Shown: positions 36,061-51,904, counted from the first letter of the stretch. The stretch: 64,000 nucleotides of DNA from Procambarus clarkii (GCF_040958095.1 NC_091219.1:25052202-25116201); one strand, 5' to 3'. The notes: a model not told the origin generated them from the letters alone. Made by a program: numbers and translations.

Positions 36061-37150
36061 CTTACCTTCATTGTTGTTTCATTTTAATGTGGTAGTTGTG
36101 ATATGGATTGTTCTGGCTCACGTGCAAGGTCTTGGATTTTTTTGTGTTTTATATTAAGAAATTGCCAGTCTTGTTACTATTTGTAGAGTTAGAGATCTGC
36201 ATTAGGGCCTCAATATTATATTCTTTATTTTTTTTATAACATTATCAGCAATTTTTGTGGTTGGTAATATTTAGATTAATGTCAGTGATGTATATGACAA
36301 GGGTTAAGACCCCTTGTGGTACGACAGCATTTTTCCCAGTCATTTCTTTAACAAATGAAAGGGTCCTCGTAACCATTCTTTTGTCCTTTCTACCATGTAC
36401 CTGTTTGTTGCTTCTTGGTCTTTCATTTGGTACTTTGGCTATTAAAACAATGGCCTTTGGTAATGTTGCAATTACCATTTCTAAAAAAAATGAGCAGGTT
36501 CATTAGGCAGGGTTTGTTTTTAGCAAACAGTTTTACAAAAAAAAAAAAATTCCATTCCTTCAGGACCTTGCAGATGTTAGGTCAAACTAATTGACAGTAA
36601 TCTGTTTTGCCTTTTCAAACAATGATGGTTTTAATCTAGGTAAAATATTTCAGAATATCTGAAGTTTGGCAGACAAATCATTTAAAGCTTTGATTAAATT
36701 TAAGTTACCAAAGACTTTGTGAAAACCATGTTGTATAGATGCTTCAGTGTCACTTTTCTAATGCTTTGTAAATTTAACAATGATCTTTAGTCAATTTAAT
36801 TATAATTTGTACAAAGCTTAAGTGTTGCATAGCTTGAAATTTACTTTCAAATATGAAAACTAAAATATTGACTAAAGTTTCTTCCACTTTAATATTTCAG
36901 ACTAATTTGCAATATTTGTTAGTTTATGTAAATTAAATAGGTAGTCCACTTTTACATCTTTTCAATGCATTTTGCATGCACCTATGTAACAAGTTACAAA
37001 TAGGTGTAAATTTTACCAAGTTTATTTTCAAAGCAAAAAAATTTCAGATGTGTAAACATTGCATCAATAGTAGTAAACAATAATTTCCAGCATAATTTCA
37101 GGATAAGGTATATAAAGTAGTTTCATTAAAATTGTTTTATTAAATAAGTT
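36060..37150. other. AT-rich, no gene seen
   Basis: Unique-looking AT-rich sequence between the LINE and the minus-strand spliced unit. No frames above 83 codons. Confidence 0.5.
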
Positions 37151-37193
37151 TTACATATAGTATTTATAATACATATTTTTATTACTGTTTCAG

Positions 37194-37284
37194 GTTGTGA
37201 GACAGATGCTCCTAGATGAACAGAAGATCCAAAAGGCCAAGACAACTCCAGAGACAATCACCTGTAAAATAAAAATAAACATTA
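37194..37284 (+). other. Alternative plus-strand exon reading over the same DNA
   Basis: On the plus strand the sequence after ACTGTTTCAG at 37193 is open: VVRQMLLDEQKIQKAKTTPE and onwards to a stop near 37360. It overlaps the last exon of the minus-strand unit. I favour the minus reading because of its chain of splice sites, but cannot exclude this one. Confidence 0.2.
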
Positions 37285-40142
37285 AACAGGGACACTACTT
37301 TTATTATCACCAATGCCTAATAATAAGCCCAAAAATCCTAACAGCCTATCTTTTAAGATAGGCTCAGCAAGGCCTATCCCTTACTCTGGTTTTATTGCAG
37401 AGCTTGTTCCCTGAATGGGTGCAGTACATCCACCACTTTAGTGCCATCAACACATTGTACATATGCTTTACTGAAAGCACTGTACAATGCATGCCAGGCA
37501 CTAAAGTTTTAGATGCATCCACCCATTCAGCAAACAAGCCCTGTGAGAATTAACAATGTAACCATTGTTAAGGGTCCCTAAACCTATGCAAATCTAGTCC
37601 ATCTATTAGATGGGTAGTAGAGCAAAGCTCTGAAAAAGCCAAGCCAGGGAAATCTGCAAGACTGCCTGGTCACCTTTTATGAAATGGGGTAGGATCAGTA
37701 CAAACTGCATCATCCCTGTGGGTTGTAACAGTAGGACATGGTTACACACCTATAAATGGACTAGATAAGAGAATTAAGATTAGGTCATTGATATAGCTAA
37801 AACATCAAATTCAAACTCACCAACTTTTGTAGATTTCATTTTGCAAAGTAAAGGAGCCTCACTCCAAGCCAGTCCATGCATCATAATCACTTTCACCTGA
37901 AAAATATTTCAAATTAATTTCAAATTTAAAGCCAATCTTGCTTTACTTTTCAAATTAGCATTCAGTAGTTTACAAATTCAGATTGAAAAAATTTCTTTCA
38001 GGAATTTACCTTTCCTACATATTCTAGTACAGTAGCAGTAGTAAAGATCTAATTTAGCAATATAAATATATATGGCATCAATTTGCCAAGTTTCAGTAAA
38101 TGTCATTTGAGAAACTATCCACAACTGCACTTCAATGGCAATTTACATTTATCTTTAGCCAATGCTATATTGTTTAAGTTATTACTATTTTTTTACTTTT
38201 ATGCAAATGTATTCAGATTAACCTTTACTACAACTCGCCTGATTCTGTTTCTCCAACTGACAGAGGGACTTCTGGACTTTCCAAACCACATTCTGGAAAA
38301 CTATATAAATTTAAAACCCAAGCTAAAAAGTAAACATTTAATATTTTTTTTTTACTTTCAAGGGAAAAAATACCATCACTTAGAACAAAACTTTTCCTGC
38401 CATTAACTTTATTTGACTCGTGATTACCCTTAAGTGTTATACATTTATAGATTAAAGCTTATTTAACAAACATTTAATGTTAACTAAACAAGATTTACAT
38501 TTCATTAAAATTATTACTAAAACACCCTCAACTATGCTGTTTAAGATCTAATGCCCCACATTACAATTTTCAAAATTTCAATACATTCCTGAAAGGACTA
38601 AACTTGCAGATATGTACCCACTAGCTTAAGCCTAGACTTCCATACCCTAATATTTAAAAAGGTTTTTAGCAATTAACTTCTACCCTCTAATTCCAATGTA
38701 CACAACACTACTTACTGTAGATCTGCAAGTATTTTCCTGCAGCTCTTTGTTGCCAGGACCTTCCACAACCTGTCATGTGAACAGTAAATATTACTAAAAA
38801 GTTATTTGCATAGCGATGTTATTTTGTTCATACCTGTACCACCAGTTTAACAGTTGCCTTTTAAATGGCACACTAAGTACTGTACCACTTACATTTTAGT
38901 GTGGGCTTCATCCACTATTCTGATAGCTGGAACATTTGTGCCAGCTGCTGGTTTGAAAGGGATGCATACCATGTGCCAATTCAGGAAGCTTTCCACGTTC
39001 CTCACTGCATGTCAGCTCAGGACCTCACTACCATGTTGGGAGGCAGTTGAAGACTAACCAATCAACATCCCAGGCTGGAGAGCAGTGCCAGCTCGGGGAG
39101 AATTTACCACCTGCAAAAAATTTAATACTCTTAACAATCTACACCATCTATCTCATCTTTACCTAGCCCCCAAACCTTACATTTGTCAGCATTAAACTGC
39201 ATCTGGTAGTCTTAACCATTTCAAAACTATATAGGGCATCAGTATTTTTTATTTGCCAATTCTGCAACTATTGCAGTCTAAACCATAATCTTGCGAATAA
39301 CCGAGGTCCAAGGAGAGCTTTTAGGCACTACTTACAACACTTCTCCCAACTTAACCCCATTTATACTAATTTCCTTTGGTATAGCTACGACCTAATCAAC
39401 TTCAGTCAGCATTTCCCAATGATCCGAGCCCCTATCAATTTTGCGCCACTATCTAAATCTCTGCTGAAGTCAAGGTACAAAAAAATCACAAACCTTATCA
39501 CCATTTCCTCAACTATGCAACCTAATCCATGAACATTTAGTAATAAAACTATGCGATTCATGTATCTAGTCATGTTTCTCAAAAAGAGTAGAGAAATGGC
39601 ACTTGCAATGTTACATTCTAGTAACTTTCCTCACAATAGACTAAGCTAATTGGTCACTAACTTAAGCGTTAAAGTTAGTTCAAACTTTTCCTTTAAAACT
39701 TGCTATATTAGGAACTTTCCACGACCGGCCTTTACCCGACATAATTAAATAGGGTAAAAACGGTATATTAAATGCAGTAAAACTACGGTAAATATGATAA
39801 ACTTGCATTCTTTAAGCATGGGCTGCAGAGTAAGTGAACTAAACTAAATGTTAAGCACCCTGGCAAACCACTTCGTTCTATTCAATTTCTTTATTTAACC
39901 ACTTTGTCCGGCTAGAATTTTTAGATTAGATTAAAGGAACACCCTCCCTGGTAACGGCTGAACTAGTTAACCAAATACAAATATTTAGGTAAAATACTTT
40001 CATAAAACCCGTCTACTTCCCCCACCAGTAGACTTGTTCAGCTAAAGGCATAATGTAATGTTCCACTTTAGTAAATAAAGACTTAAAAAAACACTACCCC
40101 ATCTGTGTAGTTACCGGTTACCTGACTTTTTTTTTTTTTTTT

Positions 40143-40412
40143 AAGATATATACAAGAGTTTTTACATTCTTGTACAGCCACTAGTACGCGCAGCGTTTCG
40201 GGCAAGTCCTTAATCCTATGGTCCCTGGAATACGATCCCCTGCCGCGAAGAATCGTTTTTTCATCCAAGTACACATTTTACTGTTGCGTTAAACAGAGGC
40301 TACAGTTAAGGAATTGCGCCCAGTAAATCCTCCCCGGCCAGGATACGAACCCATGACATAGCGCTCGCGGAACGCCAGGCGAGTGTCTTACCACTACACC
40401 ACGGAAACTGTT
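40143..40412 (-). mobile_element. tRNA-derived SINE (ACTAGTACGCG family)
   Basis: Minus-strand head TGGTGTAGTGGTAAGACACT and GGTTCGTATCCTGG, tail 'aaaaactcttgtatat' followed by an A-run. It is almost identical to 21978-22228, so both insertions are fairly young. It lies in the first intron of the minus-strand spliced unit. Confidence 0.85.
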
Positions 40413-40844
40413 AGTTTCCGTGGTGTTAGAGAAATTCTTTTTTAGTTAGTTAGAGTTAATTCTACCTCTAACTATTAATTCTAATAGTTAGAGAAATTCT
40501 ACGCTTAAAATAACCCATCTATTCCCCATAATTGTTCGATATAACTTACCTCTCACCCGCTGGTCGAGTACACAGCAGTATATATCCTCCTCCATCACTC
40601 ACCGCGTGGATACTATTTCACTCTGGCCGCAAATTGCCTCAAATCACCTACGTTGTCCGTAAACATATATAGAAGAGCAACTGACCGTAACAACCGTATA
40701 GCGATCATCACATAACGTGGGAACATTAGTAGTACTGCTGTCAAAACATAGATGGCGCCAGGACAAACGGTAATTCCTATGGACTCGCCTAGTTATGCGT
40801 AGGGAATTGAGCTTCAGCTGTTTGGTCCCGCCCCTCAGCTGTAT

Positions 40845-40985
40845 TCACCTAGTTGTACTCACCTAATTTGTGCTTGCAGGGGTTGAGCTTTGGTTCTTTG
40901 GTCCCGACTCTCAACCGTCAATCAACAGGTGTACAGGTTCCTGAGCCTATTGGGCTCTATCACATCTACATTTGCTGTTCTTGAG
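40845..40985. repeat. LINE 3'-tail repeat fragment
   Basis: 'tgtactcacctaatttgtgc' through 'tcaaccgtcaatcaacaggt' to 'tattgggctctatcacatct'; the same family as 24280-24450. From here to 41700 I see no gene. Confidence 0.65.
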
Positions 40986-41734
40986 GCTCCGACCCGCCAC
41001 CTGGGATGATTCTGGATACAAATTTAGTTGTGTTAGCAAGAAAAAAATAGGCTTTAGTAATATTTTGTATCAATCTTCTATTAAATCGTAAGATCGCTGA
41101 AAAAAGGACACAATTAATTACTTATAGGAGAATATCCTAAAAATATTATGGCTCCATAGAAAACAGTCTTTCATAGAAAATGACAGATTTCTATGATAAA
41201 CGCAAGTGTTTAAGCTGTGAACATTCCTAAATATTACATACTTTTTAGAATCAAAAGAATATTAATAGTACAATATTAATACAATATATTTAATAACGGT
41301 TCTTACAGAGGGAGAATCAGAAATAGTGAGAATCCGTTTCGGATACAAATATCCATGGAGATACGGAATGGAAACAACTGTAGATCAGCGAACTAGCTCA
41401 TCAAGATTGTAACTTACTTAGCTAAATGAATTGTGGGGTTCAATCCCTGAGCCCATTATGTGCCTCTGTAACCCTTTCCACTACCGCCTACAAGATGGGT
41501 ATGGGGTGCATAATAAATGAACTAAACTAAAAACTGATCAGCGAAGTTGCAGAACCTGTGATGAGAGTGACAGACACTCCTAGACCACTATCTTCGTGAA
41601 TGTGAACACCTGAGAGACATTAGAAGTATATGTACAATAATAAACCCCACGTTGTTTGAATTAGGAAAACACTATTTGTCAAATATTGATACTGTTCTTA
41701 AAAGATTTCCCCATTTTGCACCCGCAAGATAACG

Positions 41735-41980
41735 TAAAGGGCCCCTGATCTGAGGGCAGATGCTGAGAGCGAGGGCCCCTGATCTGAGGGCAGATGCTGA
41801 GAGCGAGGGCCCCTGATCTGAGGGCAGGTGCTGAGAGCGACGGCCCCTGATCTGAGGGCAGGTGCTGAGAGCGAGGGCCCCTGATTTGAGGGCAGGTGCT
41901 GAGAGCGAGGGCCCCTGAGGGTTGGTGCTGAGAGCGAGGGCCCCTGAGGGTTGGTGCTGAGAGCGAGGGGCCCCTGATGG
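41735..41980. repeat. 34-bp minisatellite (GGGCCCCTGATCTGAGGGCA...)
   Basis: Five units of 34 bp followed by two shorter 29-bp variants in which ATCTGAGGGCAG is replaced by GGGTTG. Two minus frames stay open across it and give Ser/Ala/Pro/Leu-rich repeats. Confidence 0.92.
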
Positions 41981-42059
41981 CACGAGAGAGGGAGGAGAAT
42001 GAGACCTGTGGGAGGGTAGAGGGACAGGATAGGGGGACACATTAATAACACTTTCACAC

Positions 42060-42640
42060 TCTTGGCGCTCAAAAAAAAATAATACCCTAGATGCTTTCGG
42101 CGCTCCGCGCGCCTACGCGGTAAGACCGAAAAAGTGTACACTCTTTTTACTGTCCTGATAATAATTGAAGGCGCACGTATTTAAATTTGGTATCACTGTG
42201 TTCGCAATAAAATTGTCTATAAGAACATATCTATAAAATGCCGCCAAACCATAAGGACTATCAACACCAAATAAAAAACTATTCAGATCACTCGCCAAGA
42301 GCGCCAAACAGCAACATAATGTTTCCACTCTCTTAATGGTTGCGAAGCCTACAGTTGTCCTACATCGCTAATTGTGGTATCATTGGAATCGCAATAAAAT
42401 TCTCTACACGGACATATGCATATAAATATAGATTCAATGTCGTAGCCCACCCAAAACAGTGTGGGAAGTGGCCGAAGTGTTACCCGCGGCAGCATATCGG
42501 CGAAACTCGCTTTGAAAAGTGTATATTCAATTCACTGTCCTGACATTATTTGTCGATGTATGTATTTCATTTTTGTACCAATGTGCTCGCAATAGAATGT
42601 TCTATAAGAACATAAGTATTAAAGGTCACATAAGGATGCG
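42060..42640. repeat. Diverged satellite, about 190-bp unit, three copies
   Basis: The core 'tcgcaataaaattgtctata' occurs at about 42200, as 'tcgcaataaaattctctaca' at about 42389 and as 'tcgcaatagaatgttctata' at about 42587, each preceded by a TATCA/TACCA block and followed by 'agaacata' or similar. Spacing of about 189 and 198 bp with 75-85% similarity by eye fits an old tandem array. Confidence 0.65.
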
Positions 42641-43139
42641 TTAGACCAGCAACATATATAAAAACTACGTTGATTACACTCGTCGTGTCAATAATACAAT
42701 TGTTTTACCACGATGATTCACTGCCATGCCGTTTTCTTTTATAAGCTGTTCGGCTATTAGAGAAAACGTAAATTTCATGGCAAACATTTGTATACTATTC
42801 CCAAGTTGATCGGATAATAAATGGATTTTATACAAATATTTTTTCGATGGACTACAGGCGTCGTCTGTTATGCGGAAACGTAAGAAAATACGGTGACGAC
42901 TCATGGATAATCCTAAGCGCGAAAGTGGTGTATACTGTATTAATGTATACATTAATACAGTGGTGTATAGGTGACCGCGCGTGACAATCGTAGGGTCGTG
43001 TTATGAACTGATCGACATCCCTGTTGTGGCGTCTGTGTTGGTGGTGGAGACAAATGAGATAGAAAATGTGTTTAAGAAGGAACAAGAGAAGGAAGCAGGA
43101 ACAGATAATAACAAATGAGTGAAATAATAAGAAGGTGAG

Positions 43140-43730
43140 ATAAAAAGAAGTGATGGGAAGGGAAAGAAAAGGGACCCGGGGGTTGTGAGAGGAAGGGGAG
43201 GAGGAAGACAGAGAGGAAGAAGGGAAGGAGGGGAGAGAAGAGAGACAGAGGGGTAGAGGTAGGGGGGGGGATGATGTCTGAGAAGAACAGAGAAGACAAT
43301 ATTCCCTGGGCCGACCACTGAGTAAATATTGTGGTTATGTAACCATTGCAAGACCATCTCTCCCTCCCTCCCTCTCTCTCCCTCCCTCCCTCTCTCTCCC
43401 TCCCTCCCTCTCTCCCTCCCTCCCTCTCTCCCTCTCTCTCCCTCTCTCCCTCCTTCACTCTCTCTCCCTCTCTCTCCCTCTCTCTCCCTCTCTCCCTCCT
43501 TCACTCTCTCCCTCTCTCTTCCCTTCTCATCCTCCCTTCCTCCTTCACTCTCTCTTCCTCTCTTCCTCCCTCACTCTCTTTCTCTCCCTCCCTCACTCTC
43601 TCCCTTTCTTGCTCCCTCTCTCTTCCTACTTCCCTCTCCCTGCCACACTCTCTCCTTCCCTCGATCCCTCTCTCACTCCCTCCCTTCCTCCCTCTCCCTC
43701 CCAACACAGTGCATGTACTCACACCTGAAG
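43140..43730. repeat. Purine/pyrimidine-rich tract, CTCTCCCTCC repeats
   Basis: 43140-43270 is G/A-rich (GGGAAGG); 43356-43700 is almost purely pyrimidine with irregular CTCTCTCCCTCC units. The long Leu-Ser-Pro and Arg-Glu-Gly frames are artefacts. Confidence 0.9.
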
Positions 43731-43759
43731 CATACCTGGAATATACCTGTAGTAGGTTC

Positions 43760-44700
43760 TGAGAGTTTTCTACTCCTCAAGCCCAGTCCAGGGGCCAGAG
43801 TTTTGGCACGTGACTATACTCACTAGAAGAGTGTTGTTGTCTGAAGGTTCCCGCGCGCACACACACACAACCACAACAACCTGGTTGGTCCATCACCTCC
43901 CGTAGACACACACACACACACACACATACACAACCACAACAACCTGGTTGGTCCGTCACCTCTCGCAGGAGCTTCTGTAAACTGTTCCTTGAACTCGTTC
44001 ACCTTTTGTTCCAGCCTATTTCTTAGATTTATTTCTTATTTTTGTTATTTTTCATTTTCTTGCAGGATGACCTCGAATATTTTTAGTCATTGACCTCTAG
44101 TGTTCATAAAGTATTATTTCTGGTCTATTCCGTATTCCAAATTTGAAGGTTGTTCCTTATTAATTTAATAAGGGGGTGTTATAGGCAAATTTTACGTTCA
44201 AGAAATTGTCGAAGTGGAGAAAAATTGCTTCGGATCTGGATAAGTGAGTTCAATATAATATATTTTGAAGAACTTTTGCTGTCTCTAACACCAATATACC
44301 AGTTTTTTTTATTATAAACAATATACCTGTTTCTCTTTTTATTCTTTACTGCTAAATAATGTAAATATTAACATTTGTTTTTAAATTTTTATAATTATTA
44401 GTTTTATATACGATTGGTGACTTCATATTGGGTGACTAAAACTTAGAATAAACTCTTAACTTGTCAACTAAAAAATCTGAGAATAATGCTAACTTGTGGT
44501 TTTTTCATATATTAGTAGTTTAGTAAGGGTGTTTGCGTATTATTTCGCTCAGAAGCTGAAGCAGATCGGACATATCTGGAGTATAACTCTCTCAGTGTCA
44601 GTCTAACCCGAGGGAGGCAGCATCAGCACCTGGTGAGCTGTGCTTGGGAGCGTTGTGCTGTGTTGTGATGTGTTGTGATGTGTGCAAGATCCTTCCTGAT
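43760..44700. other. No gene seen; short duplicated block
   Basis: 43850-43985 contains two copies of 'cacaaccacaacaacctggt'+'tggtcc' 75 bp apart. The remainder is AT-rich. 44705-44780 is a SINE-like head with GGTTCGATCCCTAGG. Confidence 0.5.
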
Positions 44701-44814
44701 ACAGTAACCTACGCTTTCGATTTACATACCAGGATCGAAGGTTCGATCCCTAGGCCGGACCGGAGAGAAATAGTTGGGCATGCAGATGAAGAGTCACAAT
44801 AACGTGGCTGAAAA

Positions 44815-45009
<195 letters not shown>

Positions 45010-45302
45010 GAGACTCGACTTGATAATGGTCCAGGGCGGAGCGAAACGTCGTCCTCTCGTCAATTTCTAGTGTGTGGTTTGGTCAACACAGTTGGGCATG
45101 TTCACTTGACGCCTGTGTTCAACAAGCAGTAGCTAGTTACTTGAGAATTCAAGAATGAAGCCCAGAGAAGGGCAGTTGTTTTCACCCGCGGGAGATCTTG
45201 ATAAGTACAGACCTCTTGTCCTCGACAACGGGGGATTATTTTTACAGCGACAATGTTTATTGTTTACTTGCCTCTCGTCCACAGACAGGTGGAGGTAGGA
45301 GA

Positions 45303-45310
45303 GTATATAA
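45303..45310 (+). promoter_or_regulatory. Possible TATA box upstream of KazA
   Basis: GAGTATATAAATACGC lies about 655 bp before the probable 5'UTR-intron acceptor of KazA. No convincing Inr and donor pair follows, so this remains a candidate only. Confidence 0.3.
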
Positions 45311-45957
45311 ATACGCAAGTTTACCTGCGAGTTGTTTCAACAAGACTAAAACCAGTGCACTAAAACAGAAGCGATAAATAAACAGGGGAAAAGAAGGAAT
45401 CCCCTCCTTCATTTTAAACTTAGACCCAAATATCACAGTAACAAGGTTATCGCGAATAACCGAACTCAATTACGGGCTCACCATAGCCCGTGCTACATGG
45501 ACACATCGTTCTGAGTAGCTTAATCTGAAACAACAACAACATGCGAGTTTGTGATGAAAGTTCTCAATCAAAATTCCTGAACGTAAATAGTGCTACAAAT
45601 ATATTTAGGTGATGATACTCAGAGCAGTATTAGGCCGATTACAATTGTGAAACCCCCCATGATAACCCACACAGTCCACACAGCTCCTCTACGAGTCCTT
45701 CAGGATAACACCCCCATACATAGTGCCTCACAACCAAACACATGTTGCACGAAAGAAGCAACATTGCAAGAACAACCATCTGTGCATTAACTCTAAATTC
45801 CTCAAGCAGCTGGGTGGGTCTGACTGCAAGTTCCTCATATCTCAGATCACCTTTTCCTATCTTCAGGAGACTGTGTGGGAGTTATTTGCAGGTCGGGAAG
45901 GCTCAGGTATAAGCCTCTTACTGTTACGTGTAAATAATATATAATTTTCCATCCTAG

Positions 45958-48347
<2,390 letters not shown>

Positions 48348-48657
48348 GTACTGTATATATGTGTGTGTGTTTATGTGCTTCTTCCCAGGTACTTGCCAAC
48401 ATTTCCGGCCAATTCTTGGCTATTTTGTTTTTTTCTATTTCAAAATTTTAGGCTTTTCCTCGTTATTTTTTTTTCTAATTTAATAAATGTATCTTCGTGT
48501 CTATAATCCTATTCACTATTTTTTGTTCTAATTATAAACTATGCAATTTAAATCAGATTTGTTTGTGATTTAACTTAAGTTAATACCTTCGAAGCCTCCT
48601 TCAGGTGACCTAAAACGTAAATTAGTTGACGTAGTGCTCTTTCCTTTGAATTTTCAG

Positions 48658-48890
48658 ATTAGATTCCAGCTTGCAACTCAGACGCGAGGAACGAAGCAAC
48701 GTCTTGAACAAACCCAGGAAGGATTCATCTTATCTCTAAGACTCTCACACAACTTGGCAATGGCGTCTCACCCTTTGTTTCATCACCAATTCTGACGGCA
48801 GTCGTGCTGCGCAGTGTGGGGGTTTTGGTCACTGTATTTGTAACTTGAGGATTCTCCATATAAATATACTAAATAAAAGTTGAAAATTAT
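48658..48890 (+). other. KazA 3'UTR exon and poly(A) signal
   Basis: Acceptor TTGAATTTTCAG at 48657 is followed by ATTAGATTCCAGCTTGCAAC, nearly the same as the terminal exon of KazB at 52678. AATAAA at 48872-48877. If joined to exon 3 at the weak donor 48343, the junction reads C|AT TAG (His, stop). If exon 3 is skipped, exon 2 joins it as A|AT TAG (Asn, stop), giving a one-domain form like KazB. Confidence 0.75.
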
Positions 48891-48939
48891 GCAATTTTCT
48901 TTGTAGTTTGTCTAACAATTTGCTACATGGCTGATCTCA

Positions 48940-49235
48940 TGAGTCTCTGAAATCTGAACAACGAGAAAAGGCACAGGGAACGAGACCTCGCTAATCTGGA
49001 AGAGAGAAGGGTAAAAGGAAACATAATCACCATATACAAGATTCTTAGAGGCCTTAACAAGGACAAAATGGATACTGTGGGGACTTGTCAAACAGGCTGG
49101 AGTTAGTCTCATCCAGGTGAAGGAAAACATAACGAGGGGAACCAGATATGTGTAAGGAAATACTAATTTTCAGTGAGAATGGTAAACCTGGAAGAATCAA
49201 CTTTTCCCAGAGGTGGTGCAAACTGCCCTCATACA
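48940..49235 (+). mobile_element. LINE 3' fragment behind KazA
   Basis: Reads RDLANLEERRVKGNIITIYK then ILRGLNKDKMD, the post-RT block of the CR1/L2-like LINE. A related fragment sits at the same place behind KazB, so it was probably part of the duplicated unit. Confidence 0.65.
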
Positions 49236-49239
49236 CAGC

Positions 49240-49395
49240 TACAATGACAGATATGAGAGTACTGGCAGGTATGTGAGAGTACTGGCAGGTATGTGAGAAT
49301 ACTGGCAGGTATGTGAGAATACTGGCAGGTATGTGAGAATACTGGCAGGTATGTGAGAATACTGGCAGGTATGTGAGAATACTGGCAGGTATGAG
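49240..49395. repeat. 20-bp minisatellite (ACTGGCAGGTATGTGAGAAT)
   Basis: Eight units of 20 bp, first two with AGAGT instead of AGAAT. Minus frames read (SHTCQY)-like repeats and are not genes. Confidence 0.95.
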
Positions 49396-50727
49396 CATGC
49401 ACACATTCTCGTCTCTATATAGGCCATAGTCCTGTTGCTGTGAGAGTGAGGAGAGAGATACTGATGTGAGAGTGGGGAAGGAACGCTACGTGGAAGCTCA
49501 TAAATTTACGTCCCTCTGACTGGGCCCAATAATGCTGAAGCACCTCCCCACACAGATCAACACAGCTATAATGTATTGAGCTCCGTGTAGACGATTATAA
49601 ACACCACAATCACCACAGCCACCACCACCACCGCCACAGCCACCACCACCACCACCACCACAATCACCACAGCCACCACCACCACCACCACAATTACCAC
49701 AACCAGGCTTGCTGGTGTACTGGACAGTCTAATAGCTTCTTGAACACAACCACATTTCTTTAGGCAATGTTTCTTGCACTCGTTGGGAGGAAATTTTAAA
49801 TGTTTTGGACTTCTAATATTTATACAGTATTGTCTGATTGTGCCTATGGCACCTCTTTTTTTTCTCCACTGGGTCTATTCTTTATTCTACGTTATTTTAA
49901 CTGAACCATATTATCTGTTTAGTTAATGGTTTCATGCCCGAAATTTACTTTTACATCAAGAAATTGTCCAAATGGAGACAATGTCTTCGAAATTTTGATA
50001 TAAATGAGTTTGACAATAAATTTTCATAAGTTTTGTTCTTTCTAACATCAATATACTTTTGTTTACGTATGTGTATGTCTCTCATTTTATTTTTTTATTG
50101 CAAAAAATATAAACATCAACAACAATTTTTTTTTCGAGATTGTTAGCTTTATGTATGATTGGAGACTCTTCAAATATTGTCACTAAAGCCAAGGAGATAT
50201 TCTTGACTCATTCAATAAGATCTGGGAATAGAATGATAACATTTAGTTCTTAATAATTATAACTTGGCATCTCTGTGTGCTCAATATTTTGTCTAAGTTG
50301 GAGCAAAACCTTCAACATTGGGATCCAATGTTGTCACCTCAATGTCGACCTCACTACGGGGAAAGCAAGACGTGGTGAGTACTGTGCTCGAGCTCTGTAC
50401 TTTGTTGTGGTCTGTACTTTGTCTGTACTTTGTACTTTGACAGATATATGGGTCCTCTTAGACATTTAAAGGTCTTTTAAGACTTCATAATGTATTTTTT
50501 TCATGTCAGTCAAAAATATTATAAATAAAATCTTAGAAATCAGTTGTCAAAGTTTATTTCAACAAACTTGTGCATAATTTCATCAAGCAGCTGAGAACTT
50601 GACTAAGTTCCTCATATCTCAGGTCAACTGTTCCTAACTTCAGCAGACTGTGGGGGTATTTGCAGGCCGGGAAGGCTCAGCTTTGGCCTACTGTTACGTG
50701 TAAATAATATATAATTTTCCATCCCAG
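49396..50727. other. Spacer between KazA and KazB with (CAC)n and conserved upstream block
   Basis: 49605-49700 is a (CCA/CAC)n tract. 50580-50727 is homologous to 45795-45957 upstream of KazA ('gttcctcatatctcag', 'ggccgggaaggctcag', 'tgttacgtgtaaataatata'), so the upstream region was duplicated with the gene. No promoter could be fixed. Confidence 0.65.
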
Positions 50728-50764
50728 GGTTCTGTTCTTTGTCCTGTGAAGACTTGTGATCAAG

Positions 50765-51467
50765 ATGCGTTCATTTCTCTGGATGAGCACCTTCTTGATG
50801 CTGGCGCTTGTGGCTTGTAAGTTATAAGGTGTTGTTTCTTAGTTTGCTTGGCTGGTTATATAACGTGTGTTTGTCCTGTGTCATTAATGCTTGTAGCTTG
50901 TAATGCAAAGAGTTTGCGCAATTAATGCCCCGTATCAATGTATAATGCGTTTCTGTAATTGGTTAACTGCAGCAATCCTCCCAATTACACAGACCCCCCC
51001 TGCAGTCTGTACCGGACCGACTACTTTTCTACCGTCCTCCCAATCTGCACAAGTACAGCTCACTACACTCCCAGCCTGAACCTCTGTAACCCCCTCTACC
51101 CCCCTCCTCCCACACACTCAGTCTGCACAGGTGTGGCCCCTTCAACCTGTCTTCAGGGAGGAGATCCCCTCAAATTAATGGATTGTGAACGACCTCATAA
51201 TTAGTGATATTATCTACTCTCTATCCATGGTTCGGTTAGGTTAAGGTTTGGTTAAGTTAGGTTAGGTTTTATTACGTTTGATTACGTTAATGCAGTGTAT
51301 TATCGACGATAATGTGAAATATAGAATTCGAAAACTATTTCAATGTGTCCGAGAATTTCACTTACAGAGAACCAAATTCTTCAAAAAAAACTTTTTCAGC
51401 AAACACTTTAATATTTTAATACAATAAAGTTATAACGTTTGAACAAAATAAATAAGTAAATAAATAA

Positions 51468-51556
<89 letters not shown>

Positions 51557-51814
51557 AATAACAAAGGTTCATTTGCCAGTTTACATGTAGATTATTACTG
51601 GAACCGTAATATGCTCTCAGATCATCACAAATATCTGGATAAGTATCCAGGTGGATTGAAGGAGGGGGGGGGAGGGGAAGGGGGAGTGTGAGGTCTCTCA
51701 TGGTAATGGATTTGCTGTGAGGACGGGGTCAACCCCCCCACCTTTTCATCCAAACAACACCGACCTTACTCGCTACATAGCCCCTCCCCACCCACAGTCT
51801 AAGGCACCAATCAC

Positions 51815-51904
<90 letters not shown>

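Larger units (their letters stand above)
37155..40655 (-). ncRNA. Unrecognised five-exon spliced unit (lncRNA or small-protein gene)
   Basis: Read on the minus strand, a chain of consensus sites defines exons at about 40655-40550 (donor GTAAGT), 39110-38893 (acceptor TTTTTTGCAG, donor GTAAGT), 38769-38716 (TTCACATGACAG, GTAAGT), 37896-37821 (ATTTTTCAG, GTGAGT) and 37261 to about 37155 (TTTATTTTACAG), followed by AATAAA at 37183-37178. No frame runs through all of them. Candidates are a short ORF starting MEEDIYCCVLDQRVR in the first exon, a 45-codon ORF containing VPAIRIVDEAHTK from exon 2 into exon 3, and a 38-codon ORF from MMHGLAWSEAPLLCK in exon 4 into exon 5. I recognise none of them. 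The first exon lies in a CpG-richer region, as a promoter would. Confidence 0.5.

Noticed and set aside
43001-43826. Leu-Ser-Pro and Arg-Glu-Gly ORFs of 130-167 codons
   Set aside because: Low-complexity pyrimidine/purine tract; overlapping frames on both strands open for the same reason.
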